A stretch of DNA of 64,000 bases from Deltaproteobacteria bacterium (GTDB taxonomy: Bacteria; Myxococcota_A; UBA9160; UBA4427). The DNA is taken from assembly GCA_002691205.1 (NCBI GenBank), contig NZHD01000028.1:1-64000 (forward strand), given 5' to 3'. Position 1 is the first letter of the stretch. Each line of letters opens with the position of its first letter. Positions 27,201 through 36,547 of this stretch are shown in pieces. The translations under genes were made by a program, and so were the position numbers. Under the pieces are notes generated by a model. That model was not told where the DNA came from. It saw only the letters and a list, made by a program, of their open reading frames with translations, and ran no database searches.

Positions 27201-29549
27201 ACGAATATGGCTAGAGCCATATCTGCACACCCACTCTTGGAACCTCAGAGAAACTTGGTATCCACTGTCAGCTTGGATTTGCCCAATCCAAACGTCGTTG
27301 ATTTGCAGGATCAGGAGAGCCAGTTACTACCGGTCAGTTTAACAAATCATGGTCAGGAATCACGCCGAGTTCGGCTCGCATTTGATTACGATCCTGAGCT
27401 GGTAGAAGTGATAGGTGATGACAAGTTGATGTCGGGTTTAATTCTTGGCACTCCGATTTTTTCGCTTAACAAGGTTGGAGGTCTGAGTACGGATCCCGGC
27501 CGTGCGTCCATCTGCATCACGGTGCCGCCAAATGAATCGCAGAATTTCCGTTTTAGAATCAAACGGAAAACGGACGCTGTTCAATCGAATACCATCACCT
27601 TGGATATTTACGATGCCTCAAACAAACTGGAGCGGGGTATTACGACGCCGCAGTTGTTGGTTAGAAGAACGCTGCGGATATTGCTACCTGTTGCAACATT
27701 CTTTGTCCGTCAATCACAGGCTGACGGTGCCTACACTGATTTCTATGTGACTAACAATAATGACCTGCGTTTAAAAGCATTCCCAAATCGATTGAATGAC
27801 TTCCGCTTTGGCTTGTCGGGGTTTTCTGGAAACCCCAAGGACGTATCTTTGGCGCTCTATGATCCGCCGAGTTCTTTCGCGACTGCGAGAAAGTCAGACT
27901 ATTCGACGTTATTAGAAGGGAGGAATCCGTTAGCGGAGTATGAATACAATTTACTTGGCAACCGTGAAATTTGTTTTCCGCAGCCACCGAAACCCGAGGA
28001 AAATACTGACTCGGTCGTTGATGACTCGGCTAGCAATACAAACAATAAAACAGCCGCGGAGAGCGCCCAGACGCGTTCGCCATTATCGCATGCAAATTTA
28101 AAAAATGGTCTGTTGGCTGCCATGACCGACAACACGACTGGGCAGGTCACCTATCGAAAAATCGATTTTAGAATACTGCGTCCTGAGCGGTATGTCAGTC
28201 CGAGTGTCGAGTATGATGCTGGCGGCAACCGGATAGGTATCAGGGTTTCCGCGAGCGATATTGCCGATGTTCCGGTCGGCGGTCCGATTCTGTTGCGAAC
28301 TCGCGTGCATGGAGCACTTACCGAGCGTGTCAGTGGGAAATTGACCTGTGCTTTAACTAGTCCAACGTACAGTGGCTCCATGTTTGTGACGCTACCAACG
28401 CCTCCCCCCTCGACGGTTCGCTTGTCCCTTGATGTCGATGGTTTCCCAAGAGCTTTTATCTACGACGTACCATCTGCTCGGAGTGTTCGTGAGGTTCCGC
28501 AATCTACAAATCTCACGGAAGTTAAAATTCAGACGCAGCTTGAGCCGGCCAGTAGCGTAGTAGGCGCGCGAGCTTTTATTCCGGCGTCAGTTCGTGTGAA
28601 CGCTCCCCGCGGTTCATTTGAATCTAAAGGGGATAACCTAAGCGTTACAGTCAGTACGTTGACTGGTCATGGCTCTTTGACGAAGCGTGGCAAGCTGACT
28701 GCTTCACGCGACTTTGATACCGACCGCGAGGTAACACTGGGGTTTGTGAAGGCCTTGCCAGACGGGACCGTTCGAGTGTTGTCAAACGTTACCGATTTTG
28801 AAATTGATTTACCTTCGAAGGGTCTGGAGAATGTAAATCTCCTGCTTGCATGCAAGTTGAATTTGCAGGATGGACGCTCTGCCGAAAGCTCTACGAGAAT
28901 CGCAATTGATACTGAGCCCCCCTTGATCGGGTTAGCGAGGATTCAAGGTCCACTGAACTTTGCAACTGCTCAGAGTAAAGTTGGAATCAAGGCTCTGGTT
29001 TGGGATGCAAAATCTGAGATTCAAAAAGTGGAAGCGGCCTTTGACGCCGTTGGTAGCGGTGAATTTCCTTCCAAGGGGCCAGTGACGCTCGCGCAACGGG
29101 GTACTCAAAGCGAGTGGGACTTGTTGGTGCCCACGGGGGCGGAACTAGGTGAGCGTACCCTGTTGGTTCGCGCCGTTGACCAGGTTGGAAATACCAGTGA
29201 TCCTTATCCGCTGAGACTGGAAGTTCTCGCGTCCGGGGCAGCGGAAAGCAGGATTCAGCAGCAGACCGTTGAGATTGTAGGTACGGTGCGGTTTCGAGAT
29301 GAACTGATATCAAATGCGGAGTTGAGTCTGAATCCGGTCTTCGGTAAAGCCGGCGGCAATCCTATTCAGCCGGTAGCCGGTGCAAAGAGTGATAGCAAAG
29401 GCTTTTATTCTATTGCGAACGTGCCACCGGGCAGTTATCAGCTCAAAATCCGCGGAGTCATACGCAATCGGGTTCGACTTTCTAACTTGTCAATTCAGGT
29501 AAAACCGGGAGGAGAACGCACGATTCAGGTGGATGTCGCGTTGCCATGA
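24234..29549 (+). CDS. Giant membrane-anchored caspase-like protein with Ig-like C-terminus
   Basis: A 1771-residue protein (ATG at 24234; the GTG at 24225 would add three residues). A basic N-terminus precedes one transmembrane helix (about 28-46), so most of the chain should be periplasmic or external. Residues 55-295 look like a peptidase C14/caspase fold: a strand before the His-Gly pair (H130 in L-T-A-H-G-V), then a strand reaching L-N-A-G-T at about 177-181, where caspases have D-A-C. The cysteine is a glycine, so this looks like a pseudoenzyme. A Ser/Ala/Asp-rich linker and a long helical region follow. Beta domains end it, including an Ig-like segment and a carboxypeptidase-regulatory-like domain (final 90 residues). 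It begins a plus-strand run with the HEAT lipoprotein and the VWA homologue. Confidence 0.8.
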   Translation: MSKPRASIKSWRDSVSSSSTKRWRQNRRRVLIISTLLLLIGGLFYFLLPPFFKPRSYFFVVGTGINESFQTPFIPFVKEDHASFDEIHGIVVRQRADDWKSRESAASMVGNFVSQGVTDKDTLVLYLTAHGVSDANGNAFLLCDDFELQQEVKTRILIRDLLTEFSRCDAAVKVLILNAGTIDYDPRIGVFVNDFPGLLKREVERTEDPSLWVLCSHQSCQYSHAAHAVKRSVFGLFVTEGLKGAADFDRNGSVDVGELAAFSSSYVSSWVQQMSDGQAYQEPLLFSGSPGLARNEFPVLVNLDSAVAPYDFSIEKLLLPSAGSGESREVGTASQGLTNYQPFSGVLRRREARADSLGPADTDDSVVAESTRAANGDADATQSSAIAADNNTSSGAAKKSGDAVGGQAKSVPQRRRAQNLLAAAWRDRDLLMQSRDKVNSADSPVANWPHLWKEYQVELADIGNRLRGGVGVDPSTISRLLSAGAAASSKPGEASKNQLPDFWKPVVVRELASIKKKLPTLGLARLIFAENDEALGIDTAGLQLALKQKDSKELIVWLSSGVPSWAEHYREFVFLKKLVANTELDWALVQKGATTCLCGESVAALDCLAPGWARARLFQADEWRFTAESLLFNRIGPDWRGRVARGLEEATGAYHDAEMEFFEVRQAQRLCDQLILETPFWIQMQRRTGGIQSNLGMHETSILVSVLRQLNQVLEILETPDKPQISTLRKAKAELLRALAKLERGLSTQVLDQLVQTREQRSGLASKFEYYLQTPLLSFSARESLLAKVGVIARRAAGTFESPSGELVRDWNCTQETAVKRGLRSRGLTRSAELELEFAKLFCVTANDPVKSECNKMLVEIEHYCDLLEKQTDLWSESLDAKIQGNDLLTHRRTALKASREIGGVVSRLYQLSLEALQSDASQQSPDFRFLIRSLRLLDPRDAWRFVDLDVDEISFAANLASTMQLQDKREDIASIYLATDKSFVQAAGTNMARAISAHPLLEPQRNLVSTVSLDLPNPNVVDLQDQESQLLPVSLTNHGQESRRVRLAFDYDPELVEVIGDDKLMSGLILGTPIFSLNKVGGLSTDPGRASICITVPPNESQNFRFRIKRKTDAVQSNTITLDIYDASNKLERGITTPQLLVRRTLRILLPVATFFVRQSQADGAYTDFYVTNNNDLRLKAFPNRLNDFRFGLSGFSGNPKDVSLALYDPPSSFATARKSDYSTLLEGRNPLAEYEYNLLGNREICFPQPPKPEENTDSVVDDSASNTNNKTAAESAQTRSPLSHANLKNGLLAAMTDNTTGQVTYRKIDFRILRPERYVSPSVEYDAGGNRIGIRVSASDIADVPVGGPILLRTRVHGALTERVSGKLTCALTSPTYSGSMFVTLPTPPPSTVRLSLDVDGFPRAFIYDVPSARSVREVPQSTNLTEVKIQTQLEPASSVVGARAFIPASVRVNAPRGSFESKGDNLSVTVSTLTGHGSLTKRGKLTASRDFDTDREVTLGFVKALPDGTVRVLSNVTDFEIDLPSKGLENVNLLLACKLNLQDGRSAESSTRIAIDTEPPLIGLARIQGPLNFATAQSKVGIKALVWDAKSEIQKVEAAFDAVGSGEFPSKGPVTLAQRGTQSEWDLLVPTGAELGERTLLVRAVDQVGNTSDPYPLRLEVLASGAAESRIQQQTVEIVGTVRFRDELISNAELSLNPVFGKAGGNPIQPVAGAKSDSKGFYSIANVPPGSYQLKIRGVIRNRVRLSNLSIQVKPGGERTIQVDVALP

Positions 29550-29809
29550 ACGCTCGTTCCGGTCGGATCGATTGGCGAAAACGCAAACTAATCAGTAAAG
29601 TTGTCCCAATCGCCTCAAGCTACTGGGTCTACTTAACCGAAATATCCCTCAGGGCGGCAGTTTTGTGTAACAAGAGGTTCGATTTGCTGCGCGTCTCCGA
29701 ATCGAAAATGTCATTTTACTTCTAAACGACGATAGAAAATAATCGCATGCGTTGTCGTTTTCTGGAACAGCAAGTGTCGGCTGGGAATCGGGATCGGGAG
29801 TTAAATGGT

Positions 29810-30631
29810 GTGATTTCGCCCAAATCCCAAGCCTCAACCTCTTTATTGGTGTCTTTCGCCCTTTGTCTCTCCGTCTTGGCGACTGGTTGTGCGTCAGTAC
29901 CTCCAGCAACTGCCCCGGGCTCACTGCCACCAACCACCGCCCAGAGCGGCGATACGACGATTGTAGCCGTTGCTGCGCCGGCGAGTTCCTGCACGACATT
30001 ACCCGAGTTCTTGGGTTTGGATCTTGTCTTTGGAGGGCTAAGTGGAATTGGAGAGGGGCTGCGAAACCGATTAGGTACTCGCTTTCCCGGTTTGGAATCT
30101 AAACCACCGATGCTTGCGATTACTGATCCCGCAAATATGAGTGAGGAGTCGAGTCCAGCAGTCAAGGCGGCTGCAGAGGCAAAGAAAGAGGAGGATAAGG
30201 CTCCTCAGAAGATTAAGGCCGTCAGCTATCTTGCAAGTCTTGGCTGTGGAAAATGTTATCCCGATACTGAGCAGGCCATGTTATCGGCGTTAGATGACTG
30301 TAACGAGGCAGTACGCTTTGCTGCCGTAAAGGGATTGCGAAAATCCGTTGGAAATGGGTGTAGTTGTTGCCGCCAAAACAACTGCTGTTCATTGCCGTTG
30401 TTGAAAAAGTTAGCAGAAATGGGTTACGACAAAGATGAATCAGGATGTTATGTTGAACCATCGGCTCGTGTGAGGCGTTACGCTCGTTTGGTGGTTTGCG
30501 GCTGTGGAGGCCCCTCGCCGAAAACCGAAAAGGGAGAGCCGATGGAGGGACCGCCTGCTGCATCGGTAAGCCTTTCTCCAACGCCGGAAGAACCTGTCAG
30601 CGTCTTGCTTAAAGAGCCACAAGCCAAGTAA
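29810..30631 (+). CDS. Cysteine-rich HEAT-like lipoprotein
   Basis: A 273-residue lipoprotein. The GTG at 29810 is nine bases after G-G-G-A-G and puts a compact signal peptide at the N-terminus, with the lipobox A-T-G-C at Cys27; the ATG at 29747 would add 21 polar residues. After a Pro/Ala-rich linker comes a helical region with a HEAT-like repeat (A-V-R-F-A-A-V-K-G-L-R-K near 180). A tight cluster of about eleven cysteines (G-C-G-K-C, G-C-S-C-C, N-N-C-C, G-C-Y, V-C-G-C-G) lies within about 95 residues, with P-S-A-R-V-R-R-Y-A-R between the last ones. Metal binding or disulfide knitting is possible. It lies between two giant caspase-like genes on the same strand. Confidence 0.78.
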   Translation: MISPKSQASTSLLVSFALCLSVLATGCASVPPATAPGSLPPTTAQSGDTTIVAVAAPASSCTTLPEFLGLDLVFGGLSGIGEGLRNRLGTRFPGLESKPPMLAITDPANMSEESSPAVKAAAEAKKEEDKAPQKIKAVSYLASLGCGKCYPDTEQAMLSALDDCNEAVRFAAVKGLRKSVGNGCSCCRQNNCCSLPLLKKLAEMGYDKDESGCYVEPSARVRRYARLVVCGCGGPSPKTEKGEPMEGPPAASVSLSPTPEEPVSVLLKEPQAK

Positions 30632-30729
30632 TCAACGTCCGTGGAAGCGGCTTAAATGTCCGAAACGCGAGCCGTTGGCGAGACTGCAAGAAAACGACGT
30701 TTCTAAGAGCATGCACGAAGGTTGAAGAA

Positions 30730-33700
30730 ATGGAGAAAATAGCTGCGCGAGGAAGTGCTGGCGCAAAAAGACGCGAACAGCGCCGCTGGCGTGGAAGCTA
30801 CACCGAGAACGATCTCAACGCCAGATTGCTGACGTTCGTTCGACGGAAATTAGTTCGTATTATTCTTCTTTCTTTGGCGTTGATTCTTTTCGGCCTCTGG
30901 ATCTGGTTTTTATTGCTCGCACCGATGCGAATACCGCTTGTTGTGTTGACTGCGGCTCCATACTCACAACCCTTGCCACCCAACGCATGGGCGCAAGAGG
31001 ATGTGCAAAAACTGGCGACGCTTGATGGGCAGAATGTCACCATTGCACAGTCCTCCAGAAGAATAGACTCGGCGCAGGATTTTCAAAATCAGCTCGTTGG
31101 AAACCTTCGGATAGCGAAGGCCGTGAATGCTGGGCATCCCATCATTTTGTGGGTGTCGATGCACGGTGTCGCCGGGCAAGATCTGAACACGCAAGTTCTA
31201 GCAGGTGAGGTTCATTTACTTCCACCCGCCTCTGTGGAAGGCGGTTGTCGTCAGTGGATTGATGTTAAAGCTCTGCTTGAAACTTTATCTGTTGAAGTGC
31301 CACAAAGACAAGTTTTGCTGGTGCTTGATTGTCAACGGATGAACGTCAATTGGAATATCGGGCTGGTGAATAATCCAGTCAGTTGTGCGTTGTCCAAGAT
31401 GCAATCGGAAATTCCAGAGAATGTTGCCGTGTTGTTGGCTGCAGGGCAGTATCAGCATTCATGTGTCTCGCCTGATTTACAGGGTTCCGTTTTTGGGCAC
31501 TATTTCCGCCAAGCACTTGCCGGTGCTGCGGATGGTTGTCGAGATGGAGTTGAGGATCATTGGGTAAGTCTGCTGGAGTTGGAGAATTACGTAACAAAGC
31601 ATGTGAGTTTGTGGGCGATGCACAACCGGGACGTAATTCAGAAGCCTGTTCTCATTCGGCATCATGCAGGCCACGATTTTCGATTGACTCGCTCGCTCAA
31701 TCAAAGAGTTCTTGACAACATTTTGAGATCCGACCGACTGGTGGAACGCCCGCTGCCATCAGTTTCAGATGACCGCCTTGATGCGTTGTGGGAACAACTG
31801 GGAATATTGCGACAGCATTCGCTCTATCAAAACGAGCCTCAGGAATGGGCAAAATTGGAGAGAAGCCTGATGGGACTTGAGCAGATGGTCGTAAGCGGCA
31901 GGGGATATCAACAGCCCTCGCAAAATTTGAGCAACCAACTTGAGCAAGATTTTGGACAGATTATCAGGCGTTTAGAAAATGCTCAGGGAGATTCATCGGT
32001 CGGCAAGCGTCTCGGAATTCTCTCTGGACGTGTGTTTGAATTTGATGACAAGATTTTGGTGCACACGCGTTCGCTAGCCGACTACTTTGGCTTGCTTCGG
32101 TCGATCGAAAAGGATCCTCCAGGAAGTTTTGAACAAAATGGATTTGAAGGGGGGAGGACGGAAGATTTTGCCGCGCATTCTTCGGTTTCGGGTGCTGAGA
32201 ATCCCAGCTTTGAGGGTCCGCATTACAAAAATATGATTCAACGTTATCAGGTGTACGACGGATTACTGAACGAGAGGACCTCTGATCTGATTCAATCATT
32301 GAATAGCTCACAGGAAGTGATTCGTGAGTTGGCAGTTCCTTATGTGCGGTCGGAAATTGATCCAAAAGTAAATCAAGACTTTGCGACAGACGCGATGGGG
32401 CGTGTGCATCATTGGACGCGGTCTTGGCTGAACGTTATCAACAGAACAAGACGCTCTGCAGAGGATCGCTTGTTTGTTGATGGACAGCCGGGGATCGACC
32501 AACAAATCGACAAACTTGATGAGGCGACTGTGATTGTCGAACGTCTCGGGAAGAAAATACGGCAACGATTAAACACATGTGATCGTGCAATGGCGGAAGC
32601 AGCCTATTACGCGCGTTGGGCTACGCATCCCGCTCATTCCCAAACGGACCGCTCAGAGGAAGTAAATGAAGTTCTTTGCCTCGTGGCTGTAAGCCGTCAA
32701 CTTGCCGCTCAGTTGATTTCGATGCCAATGAATGCCGCAAACCAAGCAAATAATGCCAGCTTCGAACTTGGCGAAGACTACCGGCAGCTAAACCGGTTGT
32801 GGGAACAGGATATCCCCAATGATGGTGTAAGTGAGATCCATGCAGCGATTACTGGGAGGCTTACGAGGGTATGTGAGAATCTGCAGCGAGCGGTTCAGGG
32901 GCCAGCAGCCCAATCGGTGGGAAAGGTTCAGGCGCTTTTGGACATGCCAGTGATTTCGGTCAAGCAACGTCATCTTTTGAGGACGCGGCTTCGTGAACTG
33001 ATGATCGCCGCAAGTGATGACTATAAACCTGATCCTTCTGCAACTGCAGGAGTAGAAATGAATGGCAAATCGCACCAGTCAACGATTGAAAATCGGATCG
33101 AGTTACTTAGATCCCTCACTGGAGATCTCGTGAGTCAAGTCGGTGAGTGCTGGGTCAAAACACAGGTAAATCAGGGCGAGGTCACGACTCCCGACAAGGT
33201 TGATGATCTGACAGCTGAGTTGAAAAAATTGGGAATGCAGTCTTGTGACGTTCGGATTTCCTCGGCGATTGACCCGAGTCTATCAGTGGATGTCTTGCCA
33301 AGGCAATTTATTCTCAATCTGCAGGAGTTGCTGCTTTGGCACGCCGCTGGCAGTATCAAAGACTTTTGGGGAGCCGCTGGTACGGGGCAAGCTTTTTTTG
33401 ATGTGGCTACGTCGGACTACTTGAGCGATCTGCAGTTGGTTGGAGCAGTGTATCCGACGGTGCCTATTGATAAGGTGCGTAGCGAGAAAGAAATCGAGCT
33501 GAACAGGAGATTGGAACTGGCTAGAAAAATTGCGGCCGGATGGGGTAACACAGAACTACCCATTGCATGGCAATTTGGCCTTGGTGAGAGTGTCGCGTTT
33601 ACGGGACAATTTCAAGGCGATTTGGGTATGAAGGGATCGAAAGTTATCGCCGGTGGTCAAGCGGCATTCTTTATCGAATCCTTGGGGATCCGCCAGTGGT

Positions 33701-35832
33701 CACCTGCTTTGTCGGGTATTCAGGTTCCGACCAAAATTCAACCAGTTGAATTTACGCTGCCAAGTGAGCTTGCTGATCAAACTGAAGGGGTCCTTTTAAA
33801 AACTGTTTTTCGTGGCCATGAGATAGAGACGAAATGTCAAATCAAGCGACTTGGTGGTCCAGCTGTAGTTGTCAACGTGGATCCCGTGACTCGAGCCAGC
33901 ATCACACTTAGTAAGCGTACTGAGAACCTTACGATTGCGTTTGTGCTTGACTGTTCCCAGAGTATGGGCGATTTGGTAAATGCGTCTTCCGAGGGAGTGC
34001 AGGTATCAGCTAACAGTAGTCGGCTTCAAATTGCCAAGATTGCTTTGCAGGACTTGTTGTTGCGACTTGGGCAACGTGAGAATACCAAGGTCGGCGTACA
34101 CTTCCTTGGGCATCGCTTGGGATGGAGTACAGAGCGTCCCATTCGTCCTTTGCTGAATCCAGAATTTGTTGGATTAGTCGACAGAAATCTGACTCCCAGC
34201 CAAGATGTGGAAGTCGCGTTTCCGCTTGGCGATTTCAGCTTGCAGGATGCCGGTAAAGTGATTGCCAAAGTGCAGTCCGTTCAACCGTGGGGCCAATCAC
34301 CGCTATATCTTGCAATGGTTCGGGCGTTGGCAGACTTCGATCGCATTGGTACGGGCTCAGTCCGGCATGTCATTGTGATTACTGATGGGGCGAATTATCA
34401 GTATGTGCCTGCAAGCGAAAGCCAGCTAAGTGTCACGACTGTCGGTGATGTGCGGGCGGCTTTGCAAAACCACCGTGTACCTGTGCATATCCTTGGTCTC
34501 GGCATGAATGGTACGGACAGTCCAGAAACAGTTAAAGAGTTTACTAATCTTTGTTTGGGTGCAGGTGGTACCTTTCAAACGCTTGATCCCGATGACTTGG
34601 GTTCGGTGTTGAGTGACATTATTAATTCGGGTGAATATAAGGTGCAGATATCAGAGGGCCGTGGCATTTTGGGGCCCTCACCGTTGGGTGAAACGATTCA
34701 AGTTTCACCCCACAACGGAAATCAAGAGGTAATGCAATTGGCTTACAGAGGACCTGGAAAAATCGACACAGTTGAAGCTGATTGGTCGTCAACTATTGCG
34801 GAAGAACTACTGGTTTCGGGGGGCGAGAACTTTCAACTCTATGTTGATGAATTGGGGAAGTCAATCAACGCGTTTCCCTACGACGAGAATGTTGTGGGGA
34901 TTGCGCCGTTGCTGCAGCCTGACGGCCAAGAAGCGTGCCAGCTAATTAGGATGCATCAGCCGAGATACGCCCGCGAGGGAGATCTCGTATTTCCTGTATC
35001 TTGGCAGAGCTACTCTCAGAAAGAACAACCATCAGGAAATTTTGTACCAACTTATTATCCCCAAGAAATCTGGGTCGAAATCCAGCCGCTGGCTTTAGAT
35101 GGAACTGAGGTCGGTAAGAAGTTCTTTTTTTATGACCCCCAGTTTCAACCGGGCATGCCTGTCCCGGTCATCAATGTTGTTGTCAAGGATTGGCCAACCG
35201 CGGCACGTAAGGCGCGTTTGCGTGTTCATTCGAGATCCCACAAATCAGGGGGGGAGGGGAGACACGAACTTGGAGACGGATCCATGCCTGAATTGTTGCC
35301 CTCTCCAAAGGAATTTGAGCTGCTGCCTCCCGGTAGCTTCGAACCGTCCTCAATGCCAAACGGTAGTAGGGCCGGTATCGCCCTCGAAGGCTCTTCAGTG
35401 GTGGGGCAGCGTTTTCGCATCGACGATGCATTGAAGTTGGGAGTCGAAATAGCGAATCAGGTAACATTGAGAGTGATCCCGGAAACGCAGGTGGATCGTT
35501 CAAATTCCAAACGTCAACGGATTCGTTTTCTGATTTCGGCGAACGAAGACGCACAGGCTATCGAGACGTTGAAATTGTTTTTGCCGAAAAGCGATCTCGT
35601 GCCTAATACTCGCATTGTAAGGCGGTACGATCAGGAAAAAAAAGTTGCGTTACATACCTATGAATTTCCAGCTGACGCTGAGTTACCCACGGAAGTGGTT
35701 GTAGATCGCATTCAGACACGGCTGCAGCGCTTTTCTGCAATTACAGCATCCGGTCTCGTGGTCGATCTTCCGGATGTGGGGCAATTTTTACCCGTGACTA
35801 CTCAAACAGATGGCGCAGGATTGTCACAGTAG
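30730..35832 (+). CDS. Giant membrane-anchored caspase-like protein with a VWA domain
   Basis: A 1700-residue protein related in layout to the one at 24234. A basic N-terminus precedes a transmembrane helix (about 41-60). A caspase-like domain follows (about 70-330): the His-Gly pair is H145 (S-M-H-G-V). The strand where D-A-C is expected reads L-V-L-D-C-Q-R with Asp200 and Cys201, so the cysteine is one place early and Gln202 is at the usual site. A long helical region (330-960) comes next, then a von Willebrand A domain (about 1065-1310). Its MIDAS motif D1074-C-S1076-Q-S1078 looks intact and T-D-G is at 1218-1220. Beta-rich domains end it. Catalysis is doubtful; a scaffold or signalling role is inference. 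Confidence 0.85.
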   Translation: MEKIAARGSAGAKRREQRRWRGSYTENDLNARLLTFVRRKLVRIILLSLALILFGLWIWFLLLAPMRIPLVVLTAAPYSQPLPPNAWAQEDVQKLATLDGQNVTIAQSSRRIDSAQDFQNQLVGNLRIAKAVNAGHPIILWVSMHGVAGQDLNTQVLAGEVHLLPPASVEGGCRQWIDVKALLETLSVEVPQRQVLLVLDCQRMNVNWNIGLVNNPVSCALSKMQSEIPENVAVLLAAGQYQHSCVSPDLQGSVFGHYFRQALAGAADGCRDGVEDHWVSLLELENYVTKHVSLWAMHNRDVIQKPVLIRHHAGHDFRLTRSLNQRVLDNILRSDRLVERPLPSVSDDRLDALWEQLGILRQHSLYQNEPQEWAKLERSLMGLEQMVVSGRGYQQPSQNLSNQLEQDFGQIIRRLENAQGDSSVGKRLGILSGRVFEFDDKILVHTRSLADYFGLLRSIEKDPPGSFEQNGFEGGRTEDFAAHSSVSGAENPSFEGPHYKNMIQRYQVYDGLLNERTSDLIQSLNSSQEVIRELAVPYVRSEIDPKVNQDFATDAMGRVHHWTRSWLNVINRTRRSAEDRLFVDGQPGIDQQIDKLDEATVIVERLGKKIRQRLNTCDRAMAEAAYYARWATHPAHSQTDRSEEVNEVLCLVAVSRQLAAQLISMPMNAANQANNASFELGEDYRQLNRLWEQDIPNDGVSEIHAAITGRLTRVCENLQRAVQGPAAQSVGKVQALLDMPVISVKQRHLLRTRLRELMIAASDDYKPDPSATAGVEMNGKSHQSTIENRIELLRSLTGDLVSQVGECWVKTQVNQGEVTTPDKVDDLTAELKKLGMQSCDVRISSAIDPSLSVDVLPRQFILNLQELLLWHAAGSIKDFWGAAGTGQAFFDVATSDYLSDLQLVGAVYPTVPIDKVRSEKEIELNRRLELARKIAAGWGNTELPIAWQFGLGESVAFTGQFQGDLGMKGSKVIAGGQAAFFIESLGIRQWSPALSGIQVPTKIQPVEFTLPSELADQTEGVLLKTVFRGHEIETKCQIKRLGGPAVVVNVDPVTRASITLSKRTENLTIAFVLDCSQSMGDLVNASSEGVQVSANSSRLQIAKIALQDLLLRLGQRENTKVGVHFLGHRLGWSTERPIRPLLNPEFVGLVDRNLTPSQDVEVAFPLGDFSLQDAGKVIAKVQSVQPWGQSPLYLAMVRALADFDRIGTGSVRHVIVITDGANYQYVPASESQLSVTTVGDVRAALQNHRVPVHILGLGMNGTDSPETVKEFTNLCLGAGGTFQTLDPDDLGSVLSDIINSGEYKVQISEGRGILGPSPLGETIQVSPHNGNQEVMQLAYRGPGKIDTVEADWSSTIAEELLVSGGENFQLYVDELGKSINAFPYDENVVGIAPLLQPDGQEACQLIRMHQPRYAREGDLVFPVSWQSYSQKEQPSGNFVPTYYPQEIWVEIQPLALDGTEVGKKFFFYDPQFQPGMPVPVINVVVKDWPTAARKARLRVHSRSHKSGGEGRHELGDGSMPELLPSPKEFELLPPGSFEPSSMPNGSRAGIALEGSSVVGQRFRIDDALKLGVEIANQVTLRVIPETQVDRSNSKRQRIRFLISANEDAQAIETLKLFLPKSDLVPNTRIVRRYDQEKKVALHTYEFPADAELPTEVVVDRIQTRLQRFSAITASGLVVDLPDVGQFLPVTTQTDGAGLSQ

Positions 35833-35903
35833 TAGCACCGAGCCTGTTATTTGGCTCGTCTACCAAGTTTTTAGGACGAGGGGGGGCTTCGGGAATCTCC
35901 CGG

Positions 35904-36461
35904 ATGGGTATGTTACTGTTCGGTCGGCGTCGTGCCGTGCCCAGCGTGACTAGTAAGGCGGGAACGCTGCTAAAGTTTTTTCACCCAGTGAGTAGAATCA
36001 TGTTTGGTTGGGTAAAAAGAGTGCTGTCAGGTTCCGCCTCAGGCAAGAACAGTCAAAATGAGGTTGGGCTAAAAAGATCGGCAGGGGCTGATAATAACGG
36101 GTCGGATTCACTGTTTGATGATGACCTCGCGTCCAAGACAACTTTGCAATTTGCATCACCTTGGGATGTTGCGGACAAATATCTGCTGAATAATCCGTCC
36201 CCAACTCCCTACACAGTCCATGCTTTGGTTGAGGCCGGTGCTGCTGACCTGTTGGACCCAGTGGATTTGACAACTGCATGTCAGAAGATCGCGGAACACG
36301 GTTATCAATATCCAATCAATCCTGTTCTGGCAAATGCCTTAACTGAAGCCGAATTGCTGAAGTTTGTGCGATGGCAAGCGCAAGTTGGAGTGGCGAAGGA
36401 GTCTTACGCGAACGAAATGAAGCTCCGAGAACTGATGGAAATGTTCCGAGCGAGTCAATGA
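35904..36461 (+). CDS. Small protein of unknown function after the VWA gene
   Basis: A 185-residue protein I do not recognise. The first third is basic and low in complexity. The rest is predicted helical and moderately acidic, with W-D-V-A-D-K-Y-L-L near residue 89 and N-A-L-T-E-A-E-L-L-K-F-V-R-W-Q near the end. No signal peptide is clear. The ATG at 35904 is listed; the ATG at 36000 would remove 32 poorly structured residues and is a reasonable alternative. It starts 71 bp after the VWA gene on the same strand, so it is likely the last gene of that run, and it is convergent with the methyltransferase at 36548. Confidence 0.55.
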   Translation: MGMLLFGRRRAVPSVTSKAGTLLKFFHPVSRIMFGWVKRVLSGSASGKNSQNEVGLKRSAGADNNGSDSLFDDDLASKTTLQFASPWDVADKYLLNNPSPTPYTVHALVEAGAADLLDPVDLTTACQKIAEHGYQYPINPVLANALTEAELLKFVRWQAQVGVAKESYANEMKLRELMEMFRASQ

Positions 36462-36547
36462 TACATCCGTTTGCCCTCGTTTCGAGCGACATCGACGTTC
36501 TTTCATCGTGAACTCGCAAAAATTCGATATTGAAATGTCATTCGTCT

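Noticed and set aside
29649-29730. GGTTCGATTTGC stretch recalling a tRNA T-arm
   Set aside because: No acceptor stem, D-arm or anticodon arm can be folded around it.
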